From Nemertoderma westbladi (Eukaryota; Xenacoelomorpha; Nemertodermatida; Nemertodermatidae), in contig JAUCBJ010004696.1 of the NCBI GenBank assembly GCA_032718475.1, positions 1 to 37,327 on the forward strand: 37,327 bases of DNA, given 5' to 3'. Made by a program: the position numbers and the translations under genes. Positions 11,750 through 21,673 of this stretch are shown here, one piece after another. Position 1 is the first letter of the stretch. Each line of letters starts with the position of its first letter. The notes under the pieces were generated by a model. It was not told the DNA's origin and did not search any database. It saw only the letters and a program-made list of their open reading frames with translations.

Positions 11750-14700
11750 GCCTGCAGAACGCCGATAGGGTGGTATACTCGAGCGCCTGTGCGCACACTA
11801 GACGTAAGTGACGAGGAAGATGATGTACAGAGTACATGTAGTTTATTAACTACAAATTCAATTCATTCCTTCTCACACGACGTGAACCATACTACACTAC
11901 AGTCGACAAAACACGACAGACGTGTAACTAGTATGATAAGTCACAAGGAGCAGCTAACCCACAAGGTGAGTTTAGAACTTGGGGGGAAGACGAGACAGCT
12001 AGAGATTCCATCGACGACAGATGATAGGCTTGCGAGTCTACCTACCCCAATAACCTCAACAGTGCCCGTCGATATTGACGATGACGCGTTGAAAATTCAT
12101 CAGTTGGAACAAGCCGCCTTGGACAAAGAATTAACGGAGAAGACTATCAGGTGGTTAGAACAAGATACAGCTGAACCTGGTAGCTACGAACCTTGCATGT
12201 CGGAACAGGAGAAACAATCTCTGAAAATCATGGAAGATACTATCCGCCAGACGAAAGACGGACATTATGAGGTAGGGATGTTATGGCGTAGCCAAAGTCC
12301 TAAACTTATAAACAACTATCCACTGGCTTTAAGACGTCTACACTCAATACGGCAACGTCTATTAAAGGACGAGAAAGCCCATCTGCAGTATAACACTCAA
12401 ATGGAGACGTATTTGACAAAGGGATACGCTATCCGAATGACTAACCCGGAGCAAGTGACCGACCAGACGTACTACTTGCCACATCACTACGTGAGACACC
12501 CCGACAAACCAGACAAAGTACGTGTAGTCAATGAATGTGCGGCTCTGTTTGAGGGAATGTCCCTCAATAGTGAGTTGATGGATGGACCGAACATGAATAA
12601 TTATCTTATGGGGGTGATTATGCGCTTCCGTCAGCGTCAAGTAGCTTTGACTTGTGACGTTGAAGCGATGTTTCACCAAGTAAAAGCGTTAGAGCAAGAC
12701 AGAGACAGTTTGCGGTTCCTCTGGTACCCGGAAGGAGATTTAAGTCTACCACCGGCGACTTACCAAATGCAAGTTCGCGTTTTCGGTGCCAGAGACAGCC
12801 CAAATTGTACGATGTACGCCCTAAAGCAGGCCGCTAGAGATCAGAAACATTTATATGACCCAGAGATAATTAGAATTGTGGAGCGTGACTTTTACGTTGA
12901 TGACGGATTACAGAGTTGCGACACAGTAGAACGTGCTACAACAGTGGCACATCAATTACGGGACTGCTTGGCGGGCGGAGGTTTTAACCTCACCAAATTC
13001 GCCTCAAACAGTGCCGAATTAGTAGACTCATTCGGAACTACTGAGCGTGGAAGAGGTGACATAGACCTAGAGTTCGAACCACTACCGACGACTAAGGTGT
13101 TGGGGCTCTTTTGGGACCCAAACACAGACAACTTTCGAGTGAAGGTGAGACTGGACAGTCAAGGGAACACACTGACCAAGAGATCATGCTTGTCAAAATT
13201 GAGCCGATTGTTTGATCCGTTAGGATTCATCAGTCCAGTGATACTGCAAGCCCGCATTTATATGCGCAGTATATGGAAAGATGGACTAACATGGGACGAG
13301 CCGATCTCATCAGACCAAGTGGACTTATGGAAGACCTGGGAGGCGGAATTATCTTCGCTAGAGGATTATTTCATACCCAGGGTTTACTTTCCATTGCAAA
13401 GTACATTTCCTGACAACTTGGAACTACACTGTTTTTCTGACGCCAGTGACAACGGTTTTGGTGTGGCAGCGTACTTACGCAGACAAGTAGAATCAGACGA
13501 GTTCGATGTTTCGCTCATTACTTCTAAGGCTAAGACCATGCCTACTAAGTATATGACGACACCACGAGCCGAGCTACAAGCCGCAACCCTGTCAACCACC
13601 ATCGTGAACCTCATACAGACAGAACTACAGTCGAGTTTACAGATATTTTATTGGACTGACGCGACGTTGGTTTTATTTTACATAAACAACGACACACTTG
13701 AATTCAAGACATTCGTTGCTAACCGTCGCGCGGAAATTCTAGACCGTTCAATAAAAGGGGATTGGCGACATTGTCCCGGACCACAAAACCCAGCTGATAT
13801 TGCGTCGCGAGGAATGATGCCTGAGGAATTCTGTAAACCGGAGAACAAAGAATTTTGGCAACACGGACCCCAATTCTTGCAGAAATCTACACAAGATTGG
13901 CCTCCGTTATACGACAATAAATCTAACACTATCCCGAAGGACGCCGAAATCAAGAAACCAAAAAAGGGGAAGACAAAGAAAAGGACAACGGCGGCAAAAC
14001 TCAAGAAAAAACCGAAGGCGAAATGGAAAGATATAACTTCAAAGGTCAAGAGAGGAAGACTTGCGAGCCTTTCTACACCAGACATATCGCCAGACGGTCA
14101 ACCAGACACGTTACTAGACGGTCAACCAGACGTTTTGCCAGACATATCACAAAATGTTCTACCAGACACTAGTGACGTACTGACAAACAGTAAAGCCGCA
14201 GTTTCCCTATTGGAGCGGCCTTCTGTTGACAAACAACCAGATACGTTACCAGACGTATCGCCAGACACATTACTAGACAGTCGACTAGACATTTTGTCAG
14301 AAACATCACAAAATGTTCTACCGGACATTAGTAATGTACCGACTAACAATAAAGCCGCAGTTTCCCTATTGGAGCGGCCTTGTATTGACAAACTACCAAT
14401 TTTGACACACTTGAACAACCATAAGCACGGTGAAACCTCATGTATTACAGATGTGGGTAGTACCTACGCTAATGTAAATACAGGTGTTACTTTGCGCTCA
14501 AGAGACATACCGAACTTGCAACCTATGATGAGACCTGGGATTAATGTCGGCAGGAAAATAAGTTTACCGAAACCTGCTGACCCCATAGAGTTCAAACCAC
14601 CATTAACAATCGACTTACAAAGTACTGACGATCAAGGTAAGAAGACGAAGAAGGACAAATTACTTGTAGACCCCGACGGATCAACAGTCAACAAGGGAAT

Positions 14701-15229
14701 ACTTACCGGCGGACCCGTGGGCCCTTCTAGTAATTCAAAACCTTCCAAAATTTCCATTGACTTACCTGATGACGTCACAAATACTCATGTCGACCGTATT
14801 GTAAACTTAACAGATTCTTGGTCGAACGCTTGCCGAAAACTAGCGTGGATTGTACGTTTTGTACAATACGTTAAAGGCAAACGTGACTTTACACGTCGAC
14901 TTACATTGGCTGAGATTGACAGGTGTGAGATTAAATTAATTCGCCATTACCAACTGCGATATTTCGCGCGCGAATTCACATCTATAAGTCAAGGTCAACC
15001 AATCAAGTCGTCACCAATACTGAGTTGGAGTCCGATAATTTATAATGGCTTAATTTGTCATAAATCTCGGCTTCAAAATATTGACTTTAACACAAACTTT
15101 AGGTACCCAATAATAATACCGCAACATCACGAACTACAACGTGCAATGATACTGGACGCACATTTACATCTGAAACACGCTGGAAGACACCACTGTCTTT
15201 CCTACTTACGTACTATTTGTATTAATTAG
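11750..15229 (+). CDS. pol: BEL/Pao Pol: reverse transcriptase and RNase H, first part of integrase
   Basis: The frame opens directly after the gag-pro stop and is in phase with it; the protease-to-RT linker (TPIGWY near 11768) already lies downstream of the stop. RT has a DVEAMFHQV palm motif and FYVDDGL (YVDD codons 12893-12904). RNase H acidic positions lie in CFSDAS, PRAEL, YWTDA and NPADIASRG. A linker follows with two 53-residue repeats (about 14086-14391), rich in Pro, Asp and Leu. The integrase zinc-binding region begins near 15100 with an HLKHAG motif. The frame then ends at 15227-15229 because of an indel near 15210-15222; the rest of integrase is in another frame. Confidence 0.9.
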   Translation, partial: ACRTPIGWYTRAPVRTLDVSDEEDDVQSTCSLLTTNSIHSFSHDVNHTTLQSTKHDRRVTSMISHKEQLTHKVSLELGGKTRQLEIPSTTDDRLASLPTPITSTVPVDIDDDALKIHQLEQAALDKELTEKTIRWLEQDTAEPGSYEPCMSEQEKQSLKIMEDTIRQTKDGHYEVGMLWRSQSPKLINNYPLALRRLHSIRQRLLKDEKAHLQYNTQMETYLTKGYAIRMTNPEQVTDQTYYLPHHYVRHPDKPDKVRVVNECAALFEGMSLNSELMDGPNMNNYLMGVIMRFRQRQVALTCDVEAMFHQVKALEQDRDSLRFLWYPEGDLSLPPATYQMQVRVFGARDSPNCTMYALKQAARDQKHLYDPEIIRIVERDFYVDDGLQSCDTVERATTVAHQLRDCLAGGGFNLTKFASNSAELVDSFGTTERGRGDIDLEFEPLPTTKVLGLFWDPNTDNFRVKVRLDSQGNTLTKRSCLSKLSRLFDPLGFISPVILQARIYMRSIWKDGLTWDEPISSDQVDLWKTWEAELSSLEDYFIPRVYFPLQSTFPDNLELHCFSDASDNGFGVAAYLRRQVESDEFDVSLITSKAKTMPTKYMTTPRAELQAATLSTTIVNLIQTELQSSLQIFYWTDATLVLFYINNDTLEFKTFVANRRAEILDRSIKGDWRHCPGPQNPADIASRGMMPEEFCKPENKEFWQHGPQFLQKSTQDWPPLYDNKSNTIPKDAEIKKPKKGKTKKRTTAAKLKKKPKAKWKDITSKVKRGRLASLSTPDISPDGQPDTLLDGQPDVLPDISQNVLPDTSDVLTNSKAAVSLLERPSVDKQPDTLPDVSPDTLLDSRLDILSETSQNVLPDISNVPTNNKAAVSLLERPCIDKLPILTHLNNHKHGETSCITDVGSTYANVNTGVTLRSRDIPNLQPMMRPGINVGRKISLPKPADPIEFKPPLTIDLQSTDDQGKKTKKDKLLVDPDGSTVNKGILTGGPVGPSSNSKPSKISIDLPDDVTNTHVDRIVNLTDSWSNACRKLAWIVRFVQYVKGKRDFTRRLTLAEIDRCEIKLIRHYQLRYFAREFTSISQGQPIKSSPILSWSPIIYNGLICHKSRLQNIDFNTNFRYPIIIPQHHELQRAMILDAHLHLKHAGRHHCLSYLRTICIN
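12023..12042 (-). repeat. Dispersed 20-nt motif, inverted copy in pol
   Basis: The reverse complement GGTAGACTCGCAAGCCTATC matches the consensus at 19 of 20 positions; the forward reading matches less well. On the coding strand it is read as DRLASLP. Confidence 0.7.
14054..14073 (+). repeat. Dispersed 20-nt motif, pol linker copy
   Basis: 20 of 20 match. It is read as GRLASLS, a different frame from the gag copies. It lies at the start of the repeated linker between RNase H and integrase. Confidence 0.85.
14086..14391 (+). repeat. Two 159-bp in-frame repeats in the pol linker
   Basis: The unit encoding an Asp/Pro/Leu-rich segment that ends in KAAVSLLERP occurs twice with a 159-bp period (anchors at 14195 and 14354). 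It lies between RNase H and integrase and starts just after a copy of the 20-nt motif (14054-14073). Smaller DGQPD/DISP-type repeats occur within each unit. It probably encodes a disordered spacer. Confidence 0.75.
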
Positions 15230-16295
15230 ACCAAGTAAAGCATTAAGTTCAGTGACACGTACGTGTATTATTTGTAAAAAGGTACATTCTAGAATAGGTA
15301 CCCAAGAAATGAGTGAACTACCACAAGCACGACTTCAAGCATTCAGGCCACCTTTTACAGAGACTGGAATTGATTGCTTTGGTCCCATACATACGAAACG
15401 TGGACGCATACTAGTAAAACGCTGGGGACTGATTTTCACATGTATGTCCAGTAGGGCAGTTCACATTGAACGTGTGATGGATCTTTCCACCAACGCGTTT
15501 ATACTAGCACTGCGGCGATTTATCGCTAGACGCGGACTAGTAAAATGCTTGTACTCAGACCAAGGGACAAACTTTGTTGGTGCTCGGAATGAAATTGCTA
15601 GAGCCTTTAAGAAATTAGACCATGATCAAATCTCGAACGAACTACAACCTCACAAGATTGTTTGGAAGTTCAATCCTCCAGATAGTCCTTGGAGAGGCGG
15701 AGTCTGGGAGAGATTGATTAGATCTATCAAGACAGCCATGGCAAAAGTCATTCCAGTAAACCACATATTGACAGACGACCAACTGACAACATTGTTTGTT
15801 GAAATCGAGGCAATACTAAATACTAGACCAATAGTATTAGTACCCGATGACAAACAATCTCAGTTTGCTTTGACTCCGGCACACCTGCTAATGCAGGCAC
15901 CGACGACTTTGACGCCTATTTCTATTCCAACAGAAAGCGACAGCTACGGTAGAAAAGCGTGGAAAATCACGCAACTACTGGCTAACAAATTCTGGGAAAT
16001 ATGGCAAAACCATTATTTGCCCTCTATTTCTGCCAGAACAACTTGGTACAATAACACCCGCGCATTAAAGCCGGGAGATCACGTGCTGTTGGCAGAAGTG
16101 AATCTGAAAAGACGCTTCTGGATAACAGGTGTAATTTTAGCCACACATCCATCTATGGATGGAGTGACAAGAACTGTGACGGTACGGACAATTGACGGTC
16201 GTACAGTAGACAGACCGACTCAACGTCTCGTACTCCTTGAAGAGACTCGTAACGAGTCTGGAGACTACAAATCTCCACCTAATACTAGTAAATAA
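15222..16295 (+). CDS. pol (integrase): BEL/Pao integrase, continuation after a frameshift
   Basis: Integrase joins the element's DNA to the host chromosome. The frame holds the second half of the zinc-binding domain (CIIC near 15267). The catalytic acidic residues follow: Asp at 15372-15374 (GIDCFG), Asp at 15558-15560 (SDQGTNF) and Glu at 15708-15710 (GGVWERL), with 49 residues between the last two. A C-terminal DUF5641-like domain carries AWKITQLLANKFW and LKPGDHVLLAE. The gtg at 15252 is not a real start; the segment belongs to pol, shifted by an indel near 15210-15222. Its stop is at 16293-16295. Confidence 0.9.
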   Translation, partial: LIRPSKALSSVTRTCIICKKVHSRIGTQEMSELPQARLQAFRPPFTETGIDCFGPIHTKRGRILVKRWGLIFTCMSSRAVHIERVMDLSTNAFILALRRFIARRGLVKCLYSDQGTNFVGARNEIARAFKKLDHDQISNELQPHKIVWKFNPPDSPWRGGVWERLIRSIKTAMAKVIPVNHILTDDQLTTLFVEIEAILNTRPIVLVPDDKQSQFALTPAHLLMQAPTTLTPISIPTESDSYGRKAWKITQLLANKFWEIWQNHYLPSISARTTWYNNTRALKPGDHVLLAEVNLKRRFWITGVILATHPSMDGVTRTVTVRTIDGRTVDRPTQRLVLLEETRNESGDYKSPPNTSK

Positions 16296-16349
16296 TTAGG
16301 AGTTTACAAATAGATTTCCACGTACCTGTACACCGTAGTAAGGACAGCG

Positions 16350-16445
16350 GTAGAATTCCATTGTCTTTATATGTGAACATTGAGGGTAGTACCCTTATGT
16401 GTCACATAGGAGCGGGATTTGTAGGTATAAGAAATGGAATTCTAC
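16350..16445 (+). other. Predicted multibranched RNA structure after pol
   Basis: GTAGAATTCCATT (16350-16362) is perfectly complementary to AATGGAATTCTAC (16433-16445). The enclosed 70 nt contain two further palindromes, AGGGTAGTACCCT and TATGTGTCACATA. Together they can fold as a 13-bp stem closing two hairpins. The fold begins 55 nt after the pol stop and lies about 510 nt before ORF3. Confidence 0.65.
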
Positions 16446-16579
16446 TTGGAACTCACAATATTGAGACATTTTCGAAATTTTAGACAATCCATTTGGATTT
16501 GAAAAATTTTTAAAATTTTCTCCAGTGAATAGATTTCAGGGTACAGTCGGGTGGAACTTAAAATTAGAGAAACAAGAGA

Positions 16580-16599
16580 GGAAGACTTGCAAGCCTTTC
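16580..16599 (+). repeat. Dispersed 20-nt motif, non-coding copy before ORF3
   Basis: 20 of 20 match (GGAAGACTTGCAAGCCTTTC), in the spacer between pol and ORF3. Confidence 0.85.
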
Positions 16600-16957
16600 T
16601 TAAAATTTTAATTAAATTTTACACGGTCTTGTTTCAATAAGTTACGCAAATAAATAGACTCCCCTATATTTATTACTAATTCTTGACTGCTTATTTTCTG
16701 ATAATAGTTTGGGATCAAAAAGTGAGTATTTTAGACTCACAGCCAGTTTAGCCCAAATTCGTTTTTATTTCGGCAAAAAATTTTAGATAAGAAGCAGCGT
16801 GTCATTAAAGAAACCCTAGATCTTAGGCTATGGGTAGGAGGTTAGAGCGTTGTCGAAGCCCAAAAGGCAGACGAAACTCTCACGTCTCCTCACAACTAAC
16901 CACAAACTCTGTTGTATTCCCTCTAGTAGTAATGATTATGTAACTACACCCCTAATT

Positions 16958-18965
16958 ATGGAGAAAGGGACACAAGGAGAGCCGAGATGGGGATATGATA
17001 TCCAAGAGGAGGCAGCAGCGCCATTCGAAAGATTTGGAGCCAAGGATTATACTATATTCGGTATAAAAGAATTATCGGAAAGTACAGCGAAACTCGCGAG
17101 AACTAAATATGACTCGAACGTATTAAAGAGAAGGCAAAACACATTAAACGAAAGAATCGAAAGTTTGCGCCAAACCTTCAACGAACTTTACCCGTACGAT
17201 GCTTTGTGTGATACGGGAGACATTAGCGAAGACCCCGATACTGAAATTAGTCGTTTGTATCATACCATGCAATACCTAAAGGCGCACGAACCTATGCCCG
17301 CGGTACGCGATGAATTCGATGGAATGCATCTTTACAGACGAACTCGAGGGGACGATAGAGAAACCAAGGAAGCATTTTCAGTTTATAAACTTTATTATCA
17401 ATGCGGTTCTTGTATGCGCGAACAACGAAATGCGATTCCGATGCGTTTGAATAAGGAAAATCCCGAACCGATATTGGCGAGGTGTTCGAACCATCAACAA
17501 CTATGTTACCCTATGAAGGAGAACGTATCGTGGAGATTACGGAAGAATCACGGCAGACGCGCGCGCCTATCGGTCACCTCGGTGATGAATTCGAAGTAAC
17601 TACTACGATCGCCGACGATCCTTTAGAGGAACTTCTTGAGATAGAAAGGAACCTCCCGAAGAAATCTCAGACGGAGATTCGACAACTTGAAGCAACAGAT
17701 GCATAGTTTGTATACAACCTTCAGAAACCTACCAACCCATAGACCCAGATGATTACGATTATAGTGTGGGAGGAAGCGCTCGACCGATTGGAGATCTTAT
17801 ATACGAACGAGTGTGGTACCCTGCCAATACGATGTGTAGTAAATGTGGCGTCGCTGGACATCATATGACAAAGTGCAGTGGAAAGCACATTACTACGACT
17901 CAGCTAATCTGTGGATGGTGTGGGGATCAAGGGTCTCATACCTTTTATACTTGCTGGAGATTTATGGCTCAATGTACTTACTGCAATATAAAAGGACATC
18001 GAGCATCTGAATGCCAACTAAGGGACATACCTTATGAACACGAATCTGTAAAACTCGTGAGGAAGTTATTTGCTGAGTGGGAAGATTTAGCCGACGAACA
18101 TGTATCGGCACAAAGAAGACGGTTTCCGATGAGAGCGCATCTCGGATTTTGGGCGGTAAATCCTCAAACGATGATGTCGGAAGGATATATCTCCGCTATG
18201 CCCCAATATGACGAACTTATCGAGGTTGTCGATATTTTGCCCCACGACAGCGGATTCCGAGTGGTGCGCGAGTATCTGTTACAGATTCACCCAGATAACA
18301 AAAACACGTGGAATTTTCAGAAAGTCGTTAATCGTATCACGTATGGTGAATTTGATCGTTTCCGAACTGAAAAGCGGAATAAAGGAGCTTGGTTAACCGT
18401 CGCATGGGCGTACCGAGCCGCGTTTTACCATAAACGTATACGAGCGAGCGTATTCGAGGAAGAAGAGGTCCTAGAGGCGACGAATATACCAGCCACTCCG
18501 GTTGCGCCGTCTGCACGTCACCCTCGGGAGGACGGACAGGGTAGGATCATACGGGTCCAGAAAGTGGGCCAACAATTAAAGAAAATTATTAATGTAGAAG
18601 AACGCAAGGGAGCTGAGCCGACCATTCGAGTTACTCGGGATACGGTATCACTTCCAAGAGAACCAGTAGGAGGATCGGGACATACACCAGCTGATCAACA
18701 AGGGGCGCAAGCTACTCTTGGGTCTGCGTCGTCCGCTTCTCGCGCGTTCCCAGACGTTCTACCAACTGTAGTGACGACTGATCGGTCACGAGGAATCGGT
18801 CGAGGTTTTGGGATGCCAAATAGACGAATTTGCGAGGAAATAGTTGCACCGTCTCTCAACGTCCCAAGTAAACCAGTGACTCGTCCCATTAGTCCCATAT
18901 CGCGAGCAAAGTCACCTGTGCGCAGTTTTCGAGGACGCGGCAGGGCTCGATCCACTAAGCGATAA
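16958..18965 (+). pseudogene. ORF3: extra zinc-knuckle protein, two frameshifts
   Basis: The likely start is ATG 16958. Three frames make up the gene: 16958 to about 17505, about 17506-17703, and about 17704-18965. Comparison with element 2 places one-base losses shortly before 17506 and near 17702. The first part is acidic and helical without a recognised domain. The last part has three knuckles from 17834 to about 18014: CSKCGVAGHHMTKC, CGWCGDQGSHTFYTC and CTYCNIKGHRASEC. A conserved region of unknown fold follows, then an RGR-rich basic tail (GRGRARSTKR). No signal peptide or membrane segment is seen, so it is not env-like. RNA binding is likely. Element 2 carries a homologue (26342-27841). 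Confidence 0.8.
17552..17571 (+). repeat. Dispersed 20-nt motif, degenerate ORF3 copy
   Basis: 16 of 20 match. It sits at the place in ORF3 equivalent to the good copy at 26406-26425 in element 2, which supports common origin despite the divergence. Confidence 0.45.
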
Positions 18966-18985
18966 AAGGGAGGGCAAGGGTGGAC

Positions 18986-19005
18986 GGAAGACTCGTGGGC
19001 CTTTC
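18986..19005 (+). repeat. Dispersed 20-nt motif, 3' UTR copy 1
   Basis: 18 of 20 match (GGAAGACTCGTGGGCCTTTC), 20 nt after the ORF3 stop. Confidence 0.8.
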
Positions 19006-19252
19006 TTATTGTATTGTTCTAAACTTATGCAATTGTATTGTTCCAAATTTATTGCTCAGAACTTATGCAATTTATTTTATATTTAGAAAGTTTTATATTC
19101 TGGAAGAACTCATACCTAAAGAGTAAGAATTTATATTTTATATTTACGTGATTATTTCGAACTTATGCAATTTATATTGTTCCGAATATTATGCAATTTA
19201 TATCTTATAAGCAGTATTTGTATTTACAGTGAAATAGAAAGTAAGAGTAGAC

Positions 19253-19272
19253 GGAAGACTCGTGGGCCTTTC
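19253..19272 (+). repeat. Dispersed 20-nt motif, 3' UTR copy 2
   Basis: 18 of 20 match; identical to the copy at 18986. Neighbouring GTAGAC is similar too. Confidence 0.8.
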
Positions 19273-19447
19273 TTATAGTTTCATTTGTAAAGTGTTATTT
19301 TGTATTTAGAAAGTTTTATAGTCAGAAAGTTTTGTGCTCAGAAAGACTCATATTTGTAATTATTCCAAACTTATGCAATCTACATTTAGGTACGAAAGTA
19401 TTTGTAATTACTTGCATTTATGTAATATTTGAGATGCAATAGTAGAT

Positions 19448-19467
19448 GGAAGACTCGCGAGCCTTTC
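19448..19467 (+). repeat. Dispersed 20-nt motif, 3' UTR copy 3
   Basis: 20 of 20 match (GGAAGACTCGCGAGCCTTTC), preceded by AGTAGAT as in the other 3' UTR copies. Confidence 0.85.
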
Positions 19468-19748
19468 TTTTTGTTTTCATTTATTTGTATTTGTAATTGT
19501 TTGAATTTATGCAATATTGAGATGCAATAGATTTATATTGGTGAATTTAATTTAGATTTATATTGTACTTACTTAGTAAAGCCTTAAATACGTAAAGTTT
19601 GAATTTGTAATTATTTTTTGTATCGAATTATTACGTAGAAAGGAAGTATTATTTGAAATTTAATTTGTAAATATGTAAGTACGCCCTAAGTATTCTATAG
19701 TTTGATTGATTATTGGTGAAAACCGTATATTTTATGCACGATAATATC

Positions 19749-19765
19749 CTGTTTTCATGGAGCGG
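19749..19765 (+). promoter_or_regulatory. Probable polypurine-tract block before 3' LTR of element 1
   Basis: CTGTTTTCATGGAGCGG lies directly before the LTR and is identical at 34984-35000 before LTR 2, while the surrounding sequence differs. The position fits the plus-strand primer site. Only the last part (GGAGCGG) is purine-rich, so the tract is unusual. It fixes the LTR start independently of the target duplication. Confidence 0.7.
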
Positions 19766-21673
19766 TATAGAATTATATTCTCTAAATGCCGTGGATTTTC
19801 AAAATTTCTATTTTATTCGGATTAACTTTGTAAAAGATTGCTTTGAGTTCTCATTCGTATTGGTTCTATCTATTGTACACCCATCGGTCAAGTGGTTCAG
19901 TAGCTCAGTCGGTAGAGCGTTGGAAATTATATGTGTAGTAGGTATCGAGTTCGAATCCTAGTAAATGCGAATTATTTTTTGTGCAGAATTTCAACTCATT
20001 TAAATTAACCGCTACAAATTAATTGCATTTGTCTGTACCAATGAGACTGTAGTTATTTGATTGTAACCAATGTCGTGCAAGTTATATATTAGCTGGACCA
20101 ATAGCTATCTTTAAAACCTTGTTAGAATCTATAGAACAATCGAGAATTTTCTCGATTGATTGCGGCACAAATTTGGTATAAAAAGGTGCGATTCGTTCAT
20201 TAGTTATCAATCTCAACCTTAGTTTACAGATTATATCTCTTGTTTATTCTGTCATTAGTATTCAGATTACATTTTGTATTATTTTCTGCAATAAATTCGG
20301 AAATACCGCTATCTGCTTTTCTTTTACTATGCTTCACCACGGTGAACCCAGCTAAGGGATAGGATGGCAGGCTAGAGATCGGGCCGCAGCAATGAACAGG
20401 AACATCACGGGAATGTAGACGAGAGACAACCCGCAATACCTTCTTGAGTTATTCGCCCATCGCCTGAAAGGTTAGACAGCGTTCGATCCTTGCTACCTAA
20501 GTGTAAGACCAAAGATCAAAAGGTAGACGTAGTGACACGCTGCAAGCCTAAAATTACATCATAGGGACTGTACTGTCTTGATTCAGGAAAACCCACAGTA
20601 GACCTTCACATTCCTACGGGGAGGGGAGAGAGAGCGCAGGCAGATACTAGTACGCAGATAGGACGTAGGCACACCGGTACAAGGCATACACATTGGTTAG
20701 GGTGCAGCAAACTGTACGCTTAACTCTTGCTAAGTACAGGTGCGTGTGCGACTATTTGCAGTACGACAGTGTCCATTGCATTAGAACTTGTAGGCTAGGG
20801 GGGTTGCTGTGTTTTCACCTGAATTGGGATTGTACCGTTCAGGCGGTAGGGCAGTTTACACTAGGCGCAAATAAATTGAGGCTATCAGGGATATACTAAC
20901 ATCTACCGTGTCCCCGCCAACGCCCTAATAGGAAGTTACCCGGACTACCTGGGTGACTAAAATTCTAGATAGGAGCCAGGATAGCTATTAGTACCCGTAC
21001 GCCTACAGTAGTAAACTAACACATCTCTTCTTAGTATCAGGGACCTGGTACCTAAAATTGCCGAATTCTGGGCGTAGTATTAACCTTATGCCTGAATTTT
21101 GAGTCCTGGAAATACGCAAGAGGGGAAGGAACCTTATCATTTGTGAGTATTGGACCTACAAGTTACAAAATTAGAATATTCGTAAAATGCACACCGTACC
21201 CAGTAATTATATATGAGAAGGAGCAAAACTGTTTTGACCGTTCAGAATTAACACACGCGCGTTAGAAATTATTTACACCTCGAAATATATAAAATTAACT
21301 TTCGTCCTTACTGTGCTTTGCCCGCTAGTTAGACATCTCCAAATCTCTGCCTGTACCTAGCTAGCGTCCCTTTGCCCAACCATATAAATCACACCGCGGC
21401 AAAGTATACGAGCCCCTTAGTCCGTCAGTGAGTCAGCCTGATTTTAGGATTCGCTGCGCGGGATTTGTTTTATCGAAGTTTGTCTGCTCGTAGACTGTTT
21501 TCTGCCTCACCGGTTATAAGAGATCGATACTGCAATATATTCGTTTACTTAGAGTTTACTGTTTTGGTGAGAAGGTCGGATTTATGATTTGATTTACAAA
21601 CTTTACAGTAGGATATTGCAGGTATTGTTACCGTCTCTTCCAATTAGTAGGAATAGGCGTATCTCTTCCAATA
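19766..21673 (+). repeat. 3' LTR of element 1
   Basis: The same length as the 5' LTR, with one difference noticed (T21142). The equivalent sites are the tRNA-like unit 19901-19980, palindrome 20137-20158, TATA 20177-20184, AATAAA 20290-20295 and second TATA block 21380-21401. Confidence 0.95.
19901..19980 (+). promoter_or_regulatory. tRNA-like Pol III unit in 3' LTR
   Basis: An identical copy of the 5' LTR unit: A box 19901-19912, B box 19948-19958, T6 run 19975-19980. Pol III transcription from this copy would stay inside the LTR because of the T run. Confidence 0.75.

Larger units (their letters stand above)
16296..16957 (+). other. Non-coding spacer between pol and ORF3
   Basis: No reading frame is supported here. 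The spacer holds a predicted multibranched RNA fold (16350-16445), one dispersed motif (16580-16599) and weak 3' splice-site candidates such as TTTTCTCCAG near 16524. A spliced or reinitiating RNA for ORF3 is possible but unproven. Confidence 0.6.
18966..19765 (+). other. 3' UTR of element 1 with repeated motifs
   Basis: This AT-rich, non-coding region carries three copies of the dispersed 20-nt motif (18986, 19253, 19448). It also has several copies of AACTTATGCAATTTATATTG-like sequence (19020-19520). It ends in a block ahead of the LTR that is shared with element 2. Confidence 0.75.
4927..21673 (+). mobile_element. Element 1: complete BEL/Pao LTR retrotransposon
   Basis: The element is 16,747 bp, long for BEL/Pao. 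It has 1,908-bp LTRs, a leader, Gag-protease, Pol (RT, RNase H, integrase), an extra zinc-knuckle gene and an 800-bp 3' UTR. Gag has the BEL DUF1759-type region followed by zinc knuckles. RT has YVDD, and the integrase ends in the DUF5641-like domain typical of BEL/Pao. The two LTRs align without gaps at a constant offset of 14,839, with one difference noticed (C6303 versus T21142, a CpG transition), so insertion is recent. The coding region nevertheless carries one in-frame stop and three frameshifts. It was therefore either mobilised in trans or contains sequencing errors. Confidence 0.95.

Noticed and set aside
16958-18965. ORF3 as a retroviral-type envelope gene
   Set aside because: No signal peptide, membrane segment or glycoprotein pattern; zinc knuckles and a basic tail point to nucleic-acid binding.
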